Positions 7,205-16,086 of a DNA stretch of 64,000 nt are shown piece after piece. The stretch spans positions 1-64,000 of the forward strand of contig NZ_BJMN01000045.1 in NCBI RefSeq assembly GCF_006539185.1, given 5' to 3'. The notes under the pieces were generated by a model. That model did not search any database. It was not told the DNA's origin and saw only the letters and a program-made list of their open reading frames with translations. This stretch comes from Streptomyces gardneri. GTDB taxonomy: Bacteria > Actinomycetota > Actinomycetes > Streptomycetales > Streptomycetaceae. Position numbers and translations under genes: made by a program. Each line of letters begins with the position of its first letter. The first letter of the stretch is position 1.

Positions 7205-7236
7205 CACATCAGTACGATGACGCCACATCAGTCTGA
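7205..7236. repeat. Short direct repeats ahead of the aldehyde dehydrogenase gene
   Basis: The octamer ACATCAGT occurs twice, about 21 bases apart, right after the XRE stop codon. The second copy extends into ATCAGTCTGAT, a small palindrome. The two copies lie 31-62 bases before the dehydrogenase ATG, so they may be an operator or promoter element. Confidence 0.4.
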
Positions 7237-7266
7237 TCACGGGTAGCGGTTAGAGGGGTCTCCACC

Positions 7267-8724
7267 ATGTCGCACTTCACCGACCTGGCCCACCAGTACA
7301 TCGACGGCGAGTGGAAGCCGGGCAGCGGCTCGTGGGACATCATCGACTTCAATCCGTACACGGGGGAGAAGCTCGCGTCGATCACCGTCGCGACCGCCGG
7401 TGAGGTCGACCGCGCCTACCGGGCGGCCGAGCGCGCGCAGGTCGAGTGGGCCGCGACCAACCCGTACACGCGCCGGCTCGTCTTCGAGCGGGCGCTGCGG
7501 ATCGTCGAGGACCGTGAGGCGGAGATCGCCGAGACGATCGTCGCCGAGCTCGGCGGCACCCGCCTCAAGGCGGCCTTCGAGCTGCACCTCGCCAAGGAGT
7601 TCCTGCGCGAGGCCGTGCAGCTGGCGCTGCGTCCCGAGGGCCGCATCCTGCCCTCCCCGGTCGACGGCAAGGAGAACCGCGTCTACCGCCTCCCGGTCGG
7701 TGTCGTCGGCGTCATCTCCCCGTTCAACTTCCCCTTCCTCCTCTCGATCAAGTCGGTGGCGCCCGCGCTCGCCCTCGGCAACGCGGTCGTCCTCAAGCCC
7801 CACCAGAACACCCCGATCTGCGGTGGCACCCTCGTCGCCAAGGTCCTGGAGGAGGCCGGCCTCCCGAAGGGCCTGCTGAACGTCGTCGTCACCGACATCG
7901 CCGAGATCGGCGACGCGCTCCTCACCCACCCCGTCCCGAAGGTCATCTCCTTCACCGGCTCCGACAGGGTCGGCCGGCACGTCGCCACGGTCTGCGCGCA
8001 GAACTTCAAGCACGCCGTCCTCGAACTCGGCGGCAACAGCGCCCTGATCGTCCTCGACGACGCCGACATCGACTACGCGGTGGACGCGGCCGTCTTCAGC
8101 CGCTTCGTGCACCAGGGCCAGGTCTGCATGGCCGCCAACCGCATCCTGGTGGACAGCCGCCTGGAGGCGGAGTTCACCGAGAAGTTCGTGGCGAAGGTGA
8201 AGACGCTCCGCGTCGGCGACCCCGCCGACCCCGCCACCCACATCGGTCCGCTGATCAACTCCCAGCAGGCGGAGGCCGTCTCCTCGCTCGTCGACCAGAC
8301 CGTCGCGGCCGGCGCGACGGCGCTGCTGCACGGCTCGGCCGACGGGAACGTCGTCTCCCCGTCCGTCCTGACCGGCATCCCTGCCGACTCGCCCGTGCTG
8401 AGCCAGGAGATCTTCGGCCCGGTCGCGCTCATCGTCCCCTTCGACGGCGAGGAGGAGGCCGTGCGGATCGCCAACGACACCCCGTACGGGCTGAGCGGCG
8501 CCGTCCACACCGGGGACGTCGAGCGGGGTGTACGGGTCGCCCAGCGCATCCACACCGGCATGATCCACATCAACGACGGCACCGTGCACGACGAGCCGAT
8601 CGTGCCCTTCGGCGGCGAGAAGCACTCGGGCATCGGGCGGCTCAACGGCGACGCGATGGTGGACGCCTTCACCACCCAGAAGTGGATCTCCATCCAGCAC
8701 GGCCGGAGCCGGTTCCCCTTCTGA
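7267..8724 (+). CDS. NAD(P)-dependent aldehyde dehydrogenase (benzaldehyde/vanillin dehydrogenase-like)
   Basis: The 485-residue protein is a full-length aldehyde dehydrogenase. It has the cofactor and oxyanion segment SPFNFPFLLS, the catalytic glutamate in LELGGNSA, the catalytic cysteine in GQVCMAANR, and the C-terminal EIFGPVALIVPF and PFGGEKHSGIGR motifs. It should oxidise an aldehyde to the acid in the cytoplasm. The HINDGTVHDEP segment resembles benzaldehyde/vanillin dehydrogenases, so an aromatic aldehyde is my best guess at substrate. GAGGGG precedes the ATG. It stands alone with a hairpin after it. Confidence 0.93.
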   Translation: MSHFTDLAHQYIDGEWKPGSGSWDIIDFNPYTGEKLASITVATAGEVDRAYRAAERAQVEWAATNPYTRRLVFERALRIVEDREAEIAETIVAELGGTRLKAAFELHLAKEFLREAVQLALRPEGRILPSPVDGKENRVYRLPVGVVGVISPFNFPFLLSIKSVAPALALGNAVVLKPHQNTPICGGTLVAKVLEEAGLPKGLLNVVVTDIAEIGDALLTHPVPKVISFTGSDRVGRHVATVCAQNFKHAVLELGGNSALIVLDDADIDYAVDAAVFSRFVHQGQVCMAANRILVDSRLEAEFTEKFVAKVKTLRVGDPADPATHIGPLINSQQAEAVSSLVDQTVAAGATALLHGSADGNVVSPSVLTGIPADSPVLSQEIFGPVALIVPFDGEEEAVRIANDTPYGLSGAVHTGDVERGVRVAQRIHTGMIHINDGTVHDEPIVPFGGEKHSGIGRLNGDAMVDAFTTQKWISIQHGRSRFPF

Positions 8725-8781
8725 TTTCTCGTCCAGTGGGCCTCGTTGAGGACAGAAGCTGTCCGCAAGGGCCCGTAACTT

Positions 8782-8822
8782 GATGGGTGTCGGGAAGGGG
8801 CAAGGCCTCCCCGGCACCCATC
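8782..8822. terminator. Hairpin after the aldehyde dehydrogenase gene
   Basis: Arms GATGGGTGTCGGG (8782-8794) and CCCGGCACCCATC (8810-8822) pair over 13 positions with one G-U pair, and the loop has further pairing. It lies 58 bases after the dehydrogenase stop and 28 before the next ATG, so it may end the upstream transcript or sit in the next leader. Confidence 0.6.
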
Positions 8823-8849
8823 GGCGTAGTTGTACGGAAGGCGGACCCC

Positions 8850-9392
8850 ATGGTTGCTCTCGTTCCCACCGAGGCCCACGGCGACGAGCGCGGCGCGCTC
8901 CTCAACTTCATCGAGGCCCAGCGCGCCGCGATCCGCCGCTCGCTCCTCGGTCTCACCGAGGAGCAGGCGGCGAGCCGTCCCAGCGTCAGTGAGCTGACCC
9001 TGTCCGGCCTGCTCAAGCATGTCGCGGAGGTGGAGCTGAACTGGCTCCGCCTCGCGCAGCAGCGGCCCAACGAGAAGCAGCGCACCGAGGAGACCTGGGG
9101 CGAGGGCTTCAAGCTCGTCGGGGACGAGACGATCCCGGAGATCATGGAGTTCTGGTCGGGCGTGGCCAAGGAGACCGAGGAGTTCGCCCGCTCGGTGCCG
9201 AGCCTGGACGACACCTTCCCGCTGCCGGAGGCGCCGTGGTTCCCGAAGGACGGCCGGGTGTCGGTCCGCTGGATGCTGATGCACCTCGTCCAGGAGGCGG
9301 GGCGGCACGCCGGGCACGCGGACGTCATCCGCGAGTCCCTGGACGGCAAGGGCTCCTTCGACCTGATCAAGCAGGAGCAGGGCTGGGGGTGA
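8850..9392 (+). CDS. DinB-family (DUF664) metal-binding protein
   Basis: The 180-residue protein has the four-helix DinB-like pattern with metal ligands: one histidine in SGLLKHVAEVELNW and two in QEAGRHAGHADVIRE near the C-terminus. Members include thiol-dependent transferases (mycothiol or bacillithiol) and many of unknown role. ATG 8850 has GGAAGG about 9 bases upstream. The gene ends 12 bases before a PadR operator and may be unrelated to the downstream exporter. Confidence 0.85.
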   Translation: MVALVPTEAHGDERGALLNFIEAQRAAIRRSLLGLTEEQAASRPSVSELTLSGLLKHVAEVELNWLRLAQQRPNEKQRTEETWGEGFKLVGDETIPEIMEFWSGVAKETEEFARSVPSLDDTFPLPEAPWFPKDGRVSVRWMLMHLVQEAGRHAGHADVIRESLDGKGSFDLIKQEQGWG

Positions 9393-9404
9393 CCCCGTAC
9401 CCTG

Positions 9405-9416
9405 GTCAAAATTGAC
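9405..9416. promoter_or_regulatory. PadR operator copy 1, upstream of padR
   Basis: GTCAA-AA-TTGAC is an inverted repeat followed by TAGG, lying 17 bases before the PadR ATG. Nearly identical sites occur twice ahead of the exporter genes. Its position over the padR leader suggests autoregulation. Confidence 0.75.
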
Positions 9417-9432
9417 TAGGGAGGTACCGGGG

Positions 9433-10083
9433 ATGTCGGCGATCCGGCTGCTCGTCCTGGGCGCGGTGAAGCAGCACGGCCGCGCCCACGGCTATCAGGT
9501 GCGCAACGACCTGGAGTTCTGGGGCGCGCACGAATGGTCCAACGCCAAGCCCGGCTCGATCTATCACGCGCTCAAGCAGATGGCGAAGCAGGGACTGCTG
9601 CACGCCCACGAGATCGCGCCGAGCGCGGTCGGCGGGCCGCCGCGCGTCGAGTACGAGCTGACGGAGCAGGGCACGGAGGAGTACTTCACGCTGCTCCGTG
9701 AGGCCCTGACCACGTACGACCAGAAGATGGACGTCCTGTCGGCGGGCATCGGCTTCATCGTGGACCTCCCCAGGGTGGAGGCGGCGGAGCTGCTGCGCCG
9801 GCGGGTGCGGGCGCTCGACGAGTGGCGCGCGGCGGTCACCGAGTACTACACGCCGGAGGGTGGCCCGGGTCAGCTCGGGCACATCGGCGAGATCATGCAC
9901 CTGTGGATCCACTCGGCGGACGCCGGCAAGGAGTGGACGCTCGGCCTGATCGAGCGGATCGAGGGCGGGGCGTACGTGTTCGCGGGGGAGGGCGACCCCT
10001 TCGTGGGCGTGCTCGCCGAGGGCGAGGAGAACCCGTTCGCGACGGGATCCGGCGATGAGGATCTCGAGGATCCCCGCGGCTAA
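9433..10083 (+). CDS. PadR-family transcriptional regulator
   Basis: The 216-residue protein begins SAIRLLVLGAVKQHGRAHGYQVRNDL and includes the PadR winged-helix core KPGSIYHALKQMAKQGLL...RVEYELTEQGTEEY, followed by a C-terminal helical dimerisation region. Such regulators typically repress a neighbouring drug exporter until a ligand binds. The ATG at 9433 is preceded by GGGAGGTACCGGGG. Three matching palindromes flank it: one in its own leader and two before the DrrA-like gene, so autoregulation and exporter control are likely. Confidence 0.92.
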   Translation: MSAIRLLVLGAVKQHGRAHGYQVRNDLEFWGAHEWSNAKPGSIYHALKQMAKQGLLHAHEIAPSAVGGPPRVEYELTEQGTEEYFTLLREALTTYDQKMDVLSAGIGFIVDLPRVEAAELLRRRVRALDEWRAAVTEYYTPEGGPGQLGHIGEIMHLWIHSADAGKEWTLGLIERIEGGAYVFAGEGDPFVGVLAEGEENPFATGSGDEDLEDPRG

Positions 10084-10150
10084 TCAAGCTTGACTAGCCG
10101 CCCCGCGGGGGCGTACCTTCCTTCGTCGGTGGCAAGTGGTCAAATTTGAC
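10083..10150. promoter_or_regulatory. PadR operator copies 2 and 3, upstream of the exporter
   Basis: ATCAA-GC-TTGAC (10083-10094) and GTCAA-AT-TTGAC (10139-10150) share the RTCAA-N2-TTGACTA pattern with the site at 9405. The first overlaps the padR stop and the second lies 25 bases before the ABC ATPase start. Their centres are 56 bases apart, which could allow cooperative binding. Confidence 0.75.
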
Positions 10151-10175
10151 TAAGGCGTTTTCGGGAGGAATCGGA

Positions 10176-11132
10176 ATGGACAGGGAAGCGATCCTCGTGG
10201 AGGGCGCACGGAAGCGGTACGGGGAGAAGGACGCCCTCGCCGGGCTCGACCTGACCGTGGGCCGCGGCACCGTCCACGGCCTGCTGGGACCCAACGGCGC
10301 GGGAAAGACCACGACCGTACGCATCCTGGCCACGCTCCTGCGCCACGACGAGGGCCTGGTGCGGGTCGCGGGGCACGACGTACGGACCGAGGCGCGGGAG
10401 GTGCGCCGGCGGATCGGGCTGCTCGGGCAGCACGCCGCCCTCGACGAGGAACTGGGCGGCCGGCAGAACCTGGAGATGTTCGGCAGGCTCCACCACCTGG
10501 GCGCGCGGGGCGCCGGGGCGCGGGCGGACGAGCTCCTGGAGCGCTTCGGCCTCGACGACACCGGCCGCAAACCCGTCAAGCAGTACAGCGGCGGCATGCG
10601 ACGCCGGCTCGACCTGGCCGCCTCGCTGATCACCGACCCCGAGGTGCTCTTCCTCGACGAGCCGACGACCGGGCTCGACCCGCGCGGCCGCGGCGAGGTG
10701 TGGGAGTCGGTGCGCTCCCTGGTCGGCGGGGGCACGACGGTCCTGCTCACGACGCAGTACCTGGAGGAGGCCGACCGGCTCGCCGACCGGATCTCGGTCG
10801 TGGACCGCGGGCGGGTCGTCGCCGACGGCACGGCCGACGAGCTCAAGGCGAAGGTCGGTGCCGACCGCATCGACGTGGTCGTACGGGACGCGGCGCGGCT
10901 CGACGAGGCGGCCCGGCTGCTGCCGGCGGCGCGGGCGGAGGTGAGCGTGGACGCCGACCGGCGGCTGCTCAGCGCACCTGTGGCGGACCGGATGGCCTCG
11001 CTCACCGAGACCGTCCGGGTGCTCGGGGAGGCGGGGATCGAGGCGGAGGACATCGCGCTGCGCAGGCCGACGCTGGACGAGGCCTTCCTGAGGCTCACCG
11101 AACGCGAGCAGGAGAAGGAGGTGGCGGCATGA
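10176..11132 (+). CDS. DrrA-type ABC exporter ATP-binding protein
   Basis: The 318-residue ATPase has a Walker A (GPNGAGKTTT), an ABC signature (YSGGMRRRLDLAASL), a Walker B with D-loop (LFLDEPTTGLDPRGR) and the C-terminal domain of daunorubicin-resistance-type exporters. It should energise drug or metabolite export with the following permease. The ATG at 10176 follows GGGAGGAATCGGA. Its stop overlaps the permease start (ATGA). Expression is probably controlled by the PadR protein through the upstream operators. Confidence 0.94.
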   Translation: MDREAILVEGARKRYGEKDALAGLDLTVGRGTVHGLLGPNGAGKTTTVRILATLLRHDEGLVRVAGHDVRTEAREVRRRIGLLGQHAALDEELGGRQNLEMFGRLHHLGARGAGARADELLERFGLDDTGRKPVKQYSGGMRRRLDLAASLITDPEVLFLDEPTTGLDPRGRGEVWESVRSLVGGGTTVLLTTQYLEEADRLADRISVVDRGRVVADGTADELKAKVGADRIDVVVRDAARLDEAARLLPAARAEVSVDADRRLLSAPVADRMASLTETVRVLGEAGIEAEDIALRRPTLDEAFLRLTEREQEKEVAA

Positions 11133-11893
11133 GCGTCGCGTACGTGGTGAGCGACTGCTGGACGATGACCCGCCGCGAGCTGGCCCACTGGGCGCGTCAG
11201 CCCGTGCAGGTCCTGGTCGGGCTCGTGTTCCCGGTGATGATGCTGCTGATGTTCGGCTACCTCGTCGGAGGCGGACGGACCGTCGACGGCGACTACGTCG
11301 ACTACCTGGTGCCCGGGATGCTCGCGCTGACCATGGTCTTCGGGCTCGAAGGCACCATGACGGCCGTGACGCAGGACCTGAACAAGGGCGTGATCGACCG
11401 GTTCCGGGCGATGCCGATGACCGACGGGGCCGTCCTCGTCGGGCGGGCCGCCGCCGACATGCTCCAGTCGGCCACCGGGCTGCTCGTGATGGTGGGCGTG
11501 GGGTACGCGATCGGCTGGCGGGCGACCGGTGGTGCGGGGAGCACCCTGGGGGCGCTGGGGCTGCTGCTCCTGCTGCGTTTCGCGATGCTGTGGATCGGGA
11601 TCTTCCTCGCCCTGGTCGCGGGCCGGGCGGAGCTGGTGCAGGCGGTGCAGATCCTGGTCTGGCCCGTCGGCTTCCTCTCCAACGCCTTCGCCTCGCCGGA
11701 CTCGATGCCGGGCTGGCTCGGCACGGTCGTGGAGTGGAACCCGATGTCGGCGACCGCGACGGCGGTGCGCGAGCTCTTCGGCAATCCGGGCGGCGAACCG
11801 GGGCACGTCGTGGCGGCGGTGGTGTGGCCGCTGGTGCTGCTCGCGGTCTTCTTCCCGCTGGCGGTGCGGAGGTTCGGGCGGCTCGGGAAGTAG
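11129..11893 (+). CDS. DrrB-type ABC-2 exporter permease
   Basis: The 254-residue protein has about six membrane segments and the ABC-2 pattern: an early cytoplasmic helix TRRELAHWARQP, a core LVFPVMMLLMFGYLVGG, and the conserved WPVGFLSNAFASPDSMPGWL with VVEWNPMSATATAVRELFG near the end. It pairs with the coupled ATPase upstream. The substrate is not evident. A 91-base gap follows before the lipoprotein gene. Confidence 0.93.
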   Translation: MSVAYVVSDCWTMTRRELAHWARQPVQVLVGLVFPVMMLLMFGYLVGGGRTVDGDYVDYLVPGMLALTMVFGLEGTMTAVTQDLNKGVIDRFRAMPMTDGAVLVGRAAADMLQSATGLLVMVGVGYAIGWRATGGAGSTLGALGLLLLLRFAMLWIGIFLALVAGRAELVQAVQILVWPVGFLSNAFASPDSMPGWLGTVVEWNPMSATATAVRELFGNPGGEPGHVVAAVVWPLVLLAVFFPLAVRRFGRLGK

Positions 11894-11984
11894 CCGTGCG
11901 GAGGTGGGAACCCGAAGGCGGTGAGCGGTGTATTGAAGGCAGTGGTTCACCGCGAACCGCCCGAGGGGCAAGGGGGATCGTGCG

Positions 11985-13214
11985 ATGCGCAGGCTCGTGG
12001 GAGCGGCCGGCGCCGTCGTGGCGCTGGTGTTGGTTGTACTGACGGGGTGTTCGGGCCCGGGCGGGAGCGACGGCCCGCCCGGGGACGGGGCTCCAGGGGG
12101 CTCGGGGTCGTCCTCCCCGCGCCCGGCGGGGGTGCTCGGGGCGGCGCCCCGACTGCCCTCGTCGCCGGGGCTGCCCGGCCGGCCGCACGGTCTGGGTCTC
12201 GCGCGCGACGGCAGCGGGTTCGCCCTGCTCGCCGAGTGCGTGGGCGACCGGGCGGCGCCGGAGGGCGGCTTCTGCCGGCAGCACGTGGCCGTGCGGGACG
12301 CGGGGGCGAAGGAGTGGGTGCTGCGGCGGTCGCCGCTGCCCGAGATACCGCTGACGGCGGGAGTCTCGGCGAATCTGCTGGTCCTCGGGCCGGGCCGGGC
12401 GCTCGTCGAGGACGGCGGCGCCGGGCCGGGCGCCCGGACCTGGTTCACGAGGGACGGGGGCAGGAGCTGGCGTGCGGGTGACCGGCGGACGGTCGGCACG
12501 ACCCCGGAGATACCGGTCGGAGCGGTCCTCACCACCGACTGCCCGGCGCCGGCGGGGGCTTCGCCGGACGACTGCGCGAGGACGCGTGTCGTCGTGGTCT
12601 CGCCGCAGGACGGGCGGCGCAGGGCGCTGGCCCGGGTGCCGCTTCTCGGGGCGCACCCGCGGCCGGCGGAGCAGCCGGAGCCCGACGGGTCCTGGTGGGT
12701 CTCGGGGACGGATCCGCTCTCGGGGCGTGCGGCGGTCGCCGTCTCCCGGGACGCGGGCCGCAGCTGGTCGGTGAGCCGGCTGCCGAGTCCGGCCACGGGT
12801 CCCGGGTGGTACACGGCGGTGGCGGTCGGTCAGGACGCGGTGTACGCAGCGGAGATGGGGGAGCTGACGGGCGGTGATCCCGTCAAGAACCCGATGCGGG
12901 CGCTGCACCGCTCCGTGGACGGCGGCCGGACGTGGCAGCGGATGTGGACGACGGGGCCGGAGCGGGAGCCCCGGACGCTGCTGGGGCTGCCGGTCCCCGG
13001 CCCCGGTGGCCGGGTGGAGATCGGCGGGGAGCTGGCGGGGTACGCGAGCGGGGACGGCGGGCGCACGTTCGCCCGGCTCGGCGACGGCTCGCACTACACC
13101 CGCCGCACCCCGCTGGGACTGCTGCGGGAGTCGGCCCCCTGCCGGTACGCGCTGACGGCGGACGGGGTGCGGTGGTCGGAGTTCCTGCTGGCCTGCGAGG
13201 ACGAGGACTCCTGA
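11985..13214 (+). CDS. Secreted lipoprotein with BNR/sialidase-like repeats
   Basis: The 409-residue product has a lipoprotein signal (VLVVLTGC lipobox, cysteine near residue 22), a Gly/Ser/Pro-rich linker, then a beta-propeller-like region with several Asp-box motifs: RDGGRSWR, RDAGRSWS, VDGGRTWQ and GDGGRTFA. Asp boxes occur in sialidases and other propellers; no sialidase catalytic set is evident. It probably acts as a surface-anchored binding protein. ATG 11985 follows GGGGCAAGGGGGATCGTGCG. It converges on the decarboxylase gene with 19 bases between them. Confidence 0.85.
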   Translation: MRRLVGAAGAVVALVLVVLTGCSGPGGSDGPPGDGAPGGSGSSSPRPAGVLGAAPRLPSSPGLPGRPHGLGLARDGSGFALLAECVGDRAAPEGGFCRQHVAVRDAGAKEWVLRRSPLPEIPLTAGVSANLLVLGPGRALVEDGGAGPGARTWFTRDGGRSWRAGDRRTVGTTPEIPVGAVLTTDCPAPAGASPDDCARTRVVVVSPQDGRRRALARVPLLGAHPRPAEQPEPDGSWWVSGTDPLSGRAAVAVSRDAGRSWSVSRLPSPATGPGWYTAVAVGQDAVYAAEMGELTGGDPVKNPMRALHRSVDGGRTWQRMWTTGPEREPRTLLGLPVPGPGGRVEIGGELAGYASGDGGRTFARLGDGSHYTRRTPLGLLRESAPCRYALTADGVRWSEFLLACEDEDS

Positions 13215-13233
13215 GGGCGGGCCCGGGCCTGGC

Positions 13234-14652
13234 TCAGTGGTGGAAGGAGGTCGCCGCGGCCTTGTCGTGGGTGAACGGACGGGACTGGCGGCGTAGTTCG
13301 GGCAGCAGTCGGCTCAGGTCCTCGATGAGCAGCCCGGCGAGGTCGGCCGAGAAGCCGTTGCGGCAGACGACGCGCAGGACGGACAGGTCCTCGCGGTTGG
13401 CGGGGAAGGTGTAGGCGGGGACCAGCCAGCCCTGTTCGCGCAGCCGCCGCGAGATGTCGAAGACGTCGAAGGAGGTGACGTCGGGCGCGGTGGTGAAGGC
13501 GAAGACGGGCAGCTGGTTGCCGTGGGTCAGGAGCTGGAAGTCGCCCATGGCCTCGATGCGTTCGGCGAGGCCGCGGGCGACGTCCCGGGAGGTCTGCTGC
13601 ACCGCCCGGTAGCCCTCCCGGCCGAGCCTCAGGAAGGTGTAGTACTGCGCGACGACCTGGGCGCCCGGCCGGGAGAAGTTGAGGGCGAAGGTGGGCATGT
13701 CGCCGCCCAGGTAGTTGACCCGGAAGACGAGCTCCTCGGGGAGTTCGACGGGCGAGCGCCACAGTGCCCAGCCGACGCCCGGGTAGACCAGGCCGTACTT
13801 GTGACCGGAGGTGTTGATCGAGGAGACGCGGGGGAGGCGGAAGTCCCAGACCAGATCCTCGTCGAGGAAGGGGGCGACCATGGCGCCGGAGGCTCCGTCG
13901 ACGTGGACGGGGATGTCGAGGCCGGTGCGTTCCTGGAGGGCGTCCAGGGCGGCGCAGATCTCGGCGACGGGTTCGTAGGAGCCGTCGAAGGTGGAGCCGA
14001 GGACGGCGACGACGCCGATGGTGTTCTCGTCGCAGAGGGCGGCGGCGGTCTCGGCGTCGAGGTGGAAGCGGTCGCCCTCCATGGGGACGAGCCGGGGCTC
14101 GACCTCCCAGAACTCGCAGAACTTCTCCCAGCAGACCTGGACGTTGACGCCCATCACCAGGTTGGGGCGGGCGCTGGCCGGATAGCGGTCGGCGTTCCGC
14201 TTGGTCCAGCGGCGCTTGAGGGCCAGGCCGGCGAGCATGCAGGCCTCGCTGGAGCCGGTGGTGGAGCAGCCGACGGCCGCGGCCGGGTCCGGGGCGTTCC
14301 ACAGGTCGGCGAGCATGGCGACGCAGCGGCGCTCCAGTTCGGCGGTGCGCGGGTACTCGTCCTTGTCGATCATGTTCTTGTCGCGGCACTCGCTCATCAG
14401 GACACCGGCCTGGGGCTCCATCCAGGTGGTGACGAAGGTGGCGAGGTTGAGCCGGGAGTTGCCGTCGAGCATCAGCTCGTCGTGGACGAGCTGGTAGGCG
14501 CTCATCGGGGGCAGCGGTCCGTCGGGGAGTTGGTGGCGCGGTGGGGCCTCGGTCATGCCGCCGATCGGGTCGGCCGCCCCGTAGAAGGGGTTGAGCGCGA
14601 GCCGGCGTTCGTGCTCGGGCTGGGAGGCGTCGGGACCCTGGTGCAGCGGCAT
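13234..14652 (-). CDS. gadB: Glutamate decarboxylase (PLP-dependent, group II)
   Basis: The 472-residue enzyme starts MPLHQGPDASQPEHERR and has the Gad/PLP features: LNLATFVTTWMEP, GSSEACMLAGLALKRRW, PVHVDGASGAMVAPF and the PLP lysine in SSINTSGHKYGLVYPGVGW. It converts glutamate to GABA and consumes a proton. The ATG at 14652 has AAGGAG 5 bases upstream. It lies downstream of a YfeO-like channel gene with 68 bases between them, both on the minus strand, suggesting joint acid-stress or anion-homeostasis use. No GadC antiporter is seen nearby. Confidence 0.94.
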   Translation of the reverse strand: MPLHQGPDASQPEHERRLALNPFYGAADPIGGMTEAPPRHQLPDGPLPPMSAYQLVHDELMLDGNSRLNLATFVTTWMEPQAGVLMSECRDKNMIDKDEYPRTAELERRCVAMLADLWNAPDPAAAVGCSTTGSSEACMLAGLALKRRWTKRNADRYPASARPNLVMGVNVQVCWEKFCEFWEVEPRLVPMEGDRFHLDAETAAALCDENTIGVVAVLGSTFDGSYEPVAEICAALDALQERTGLDIPVHVDGASGAMVAPFLDEDLVWDFRLPRVSSINTSGHKYGLVYPGVGWALWRSPVELPEELVFRVNYLGGDMPTFALNFSRPGAQVVAQYYTFLRLGREGYRAVQQTSRDVARGLAERIEAMGDFQLLTHGNQLPVFAFTTAPDVTSFDVFDISRRLREQGWLVPAYTFPANREDLSVLRVVCRNGFSADLAGLLIEDLSRLLPELRRQSRPFTHDKAAATSFHH

Positions 14653-14720
14653 GGGGGACTCCTTCGGTCCGGGTGGGGCGCTTGGGGCGGGGTGCGTGGG
14701 GCGTGGTGCGTGGTGCGGGG

Positions 14721-16013
14721 TCAGTGCAGGGATTTGCCCTCGTGGTCGAGTTCGAGCTGGGGGCGGCCGGTGACGATCAGCCAGGCCGGGAGGGAGGCGA
14801 CGCAGAGGAGGGCGATGACCGGTGTGGAGGCGGCGAGGGCGGCGCCGGTGAAGAGGCTGATCCAGCCCTGCCGGGTGGTGGCGAGCAGGACGCCGAGGAC
14901 GGCGGAGGAGACGGCGACGGCGGGTTGGACCTCGGGGACCAGGGCCTGGGCGAGCAGCCCGAAGGCGGAGCCGATGAAGACGGCGGGGAAGATGCGGCCG
15001 CCACGGAAGCCGCAGGAGGCGGCGACGAGGAGGGCGAGCAGTTTGACGACGGCCAGCTTGGCGAGCTCGCCGGAGGACCAGCTGCCGACGGAGGCGGCGA
15101 GCTCCTTGGTCTCCTCCAGACCCTTGAAGAGGGTCAGTTGCCCGCCGAGGGCGCCGAGGAGGCCGAGGACGAGCCCGCCCAGCGGCAGCATCACCATCGG
15201 GTGCCGCAGCCGCTGGAAGGCCCTGTGGACGTAGGGGAAGAGGTAGCAGGCGAAGAGGCCGAAGACCGCGCCGGCGGGGGCGATGACGAGGGCGGCGAGG
15301 AGGTCGGTCCAGCCGGGGTCGGTCAGCGGCGGCAGCCCGATGTCGAAGCTGGGCTCGGCGAGCAGCTGGGTGGTCAGCGCCCCGGCTCCGGCGGCGACGA
15401 GCGGGGCGAAGATGCGGTCCCAGAGGGAGCCGCGGCCCGGCTGCTGCGACGCCAGGGCCTCGGAGAGGACGAGGGCGGCGGCCACCGGCGTACCGAAGAG
15501 GGCGCCGATGGTGGCGGCCGAGGCCAGGGCGACCCAGGCGGCCCCCGGCAGCGAGGGCTGGAGCCGGTGGCCGATCCAGTAGACGAGGGCGATGTTGGCG
15601 GCGATGATCGGGTTCTCGGGGCCGAGGCTGACGCCGCCGGCCAGCCCGAGCGCGGTCGCGAGCAGCAGGCTGGGCACCAGTGTCGGGGCCAGCGGAGCGC
15701 CGCCGAGGCCCTCGGAGGCCGGGTCGGGTCCGGAGTGTCCCGGCACCTTCCACACGACGAGCCCCACGGCGATACCGGTCGCCGTGAGCATGCTGATCAT
15801 CCAGAGGGAGGAGTACCGGCCGATGCCGAGCGCGTCCGGCAGGTCCTCCCAGAGCACGACCTGGAACTCCTCGGAGACGTACTCGATCCCGAGGAACATG
15901 AGGCTCGCCGCCACACCGACCACGAGCGAGGGCAGGACCTGCGGCAACAGCACCTGAAGTTGCGTCTCCGCGGGGGAGGGTGACGGCGCGGGCGAAGAAT
16001 GATCAGTGGCCAC
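14721..16013 (-). CDS. YfeO-like ion channel protein of the ClC family
   Basis: The roughly 430-residue membrane protein matches my memory of E. coli YfeO closely: GHSGPDPASEGLGGAPL, GGVSLGPENPI, ASAATIGALFGTPVAAAL and GFRGGRIFPAVFIG. The ClC pore motif GxFxP is present as GRIFP. The usual GREGP gating motif reads VSLGP, so the position of the gating glutamate is leucine. It likely moves anions across the membrane. The GTG at 16013 is my choice; a GTG at 16043 would add ten residues. It is upstream of the decarboxylase in the same direction. Confidence 0.85.
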   Translation of the reverse strand: MATDHSSPAPSPSPAETQLQVLLPQVLPSLVVGVAASLMFLGIEYVSEEFQVVLWEDLPDALGIGRYSSLWMISMLTATGIAVGLVVWKVPGHSGPDPASEGLGGAPLAPTLVPSLLLATALGLAGGVSLGPENPIIAANIALVYWIGHRLQPSLPGAAWVALASAATIGALFGTPVAAALVLSEALASQQPGRGSLWDRIFAPLVAAGAGALTTQLLAEPSFDIGLPPLTDPGWTDLLAALVIAPAGAVFGLFACYLFPYVHRAFQRLRHPMVMLPLGGLVLGLLGALGGQLTLFKGLEETKELAASVGSWSSGELAKLAVVKLLALLVAASCGFRGGRIFPAVFIGSAFGLLAQALVPEVQPAVAVSSAVLGVLLATTRQGWISLFTGAALAASTPVIALLCVASLPAWLIVTGRPQLELDHEGKSLH

Positions 16014-16086
16014 CGGCCCACCATAAGTGAGCAAATGCCGCACAACATCCCGAAATCCACGCGAGGCGGATCCGTACGGACGTGCT

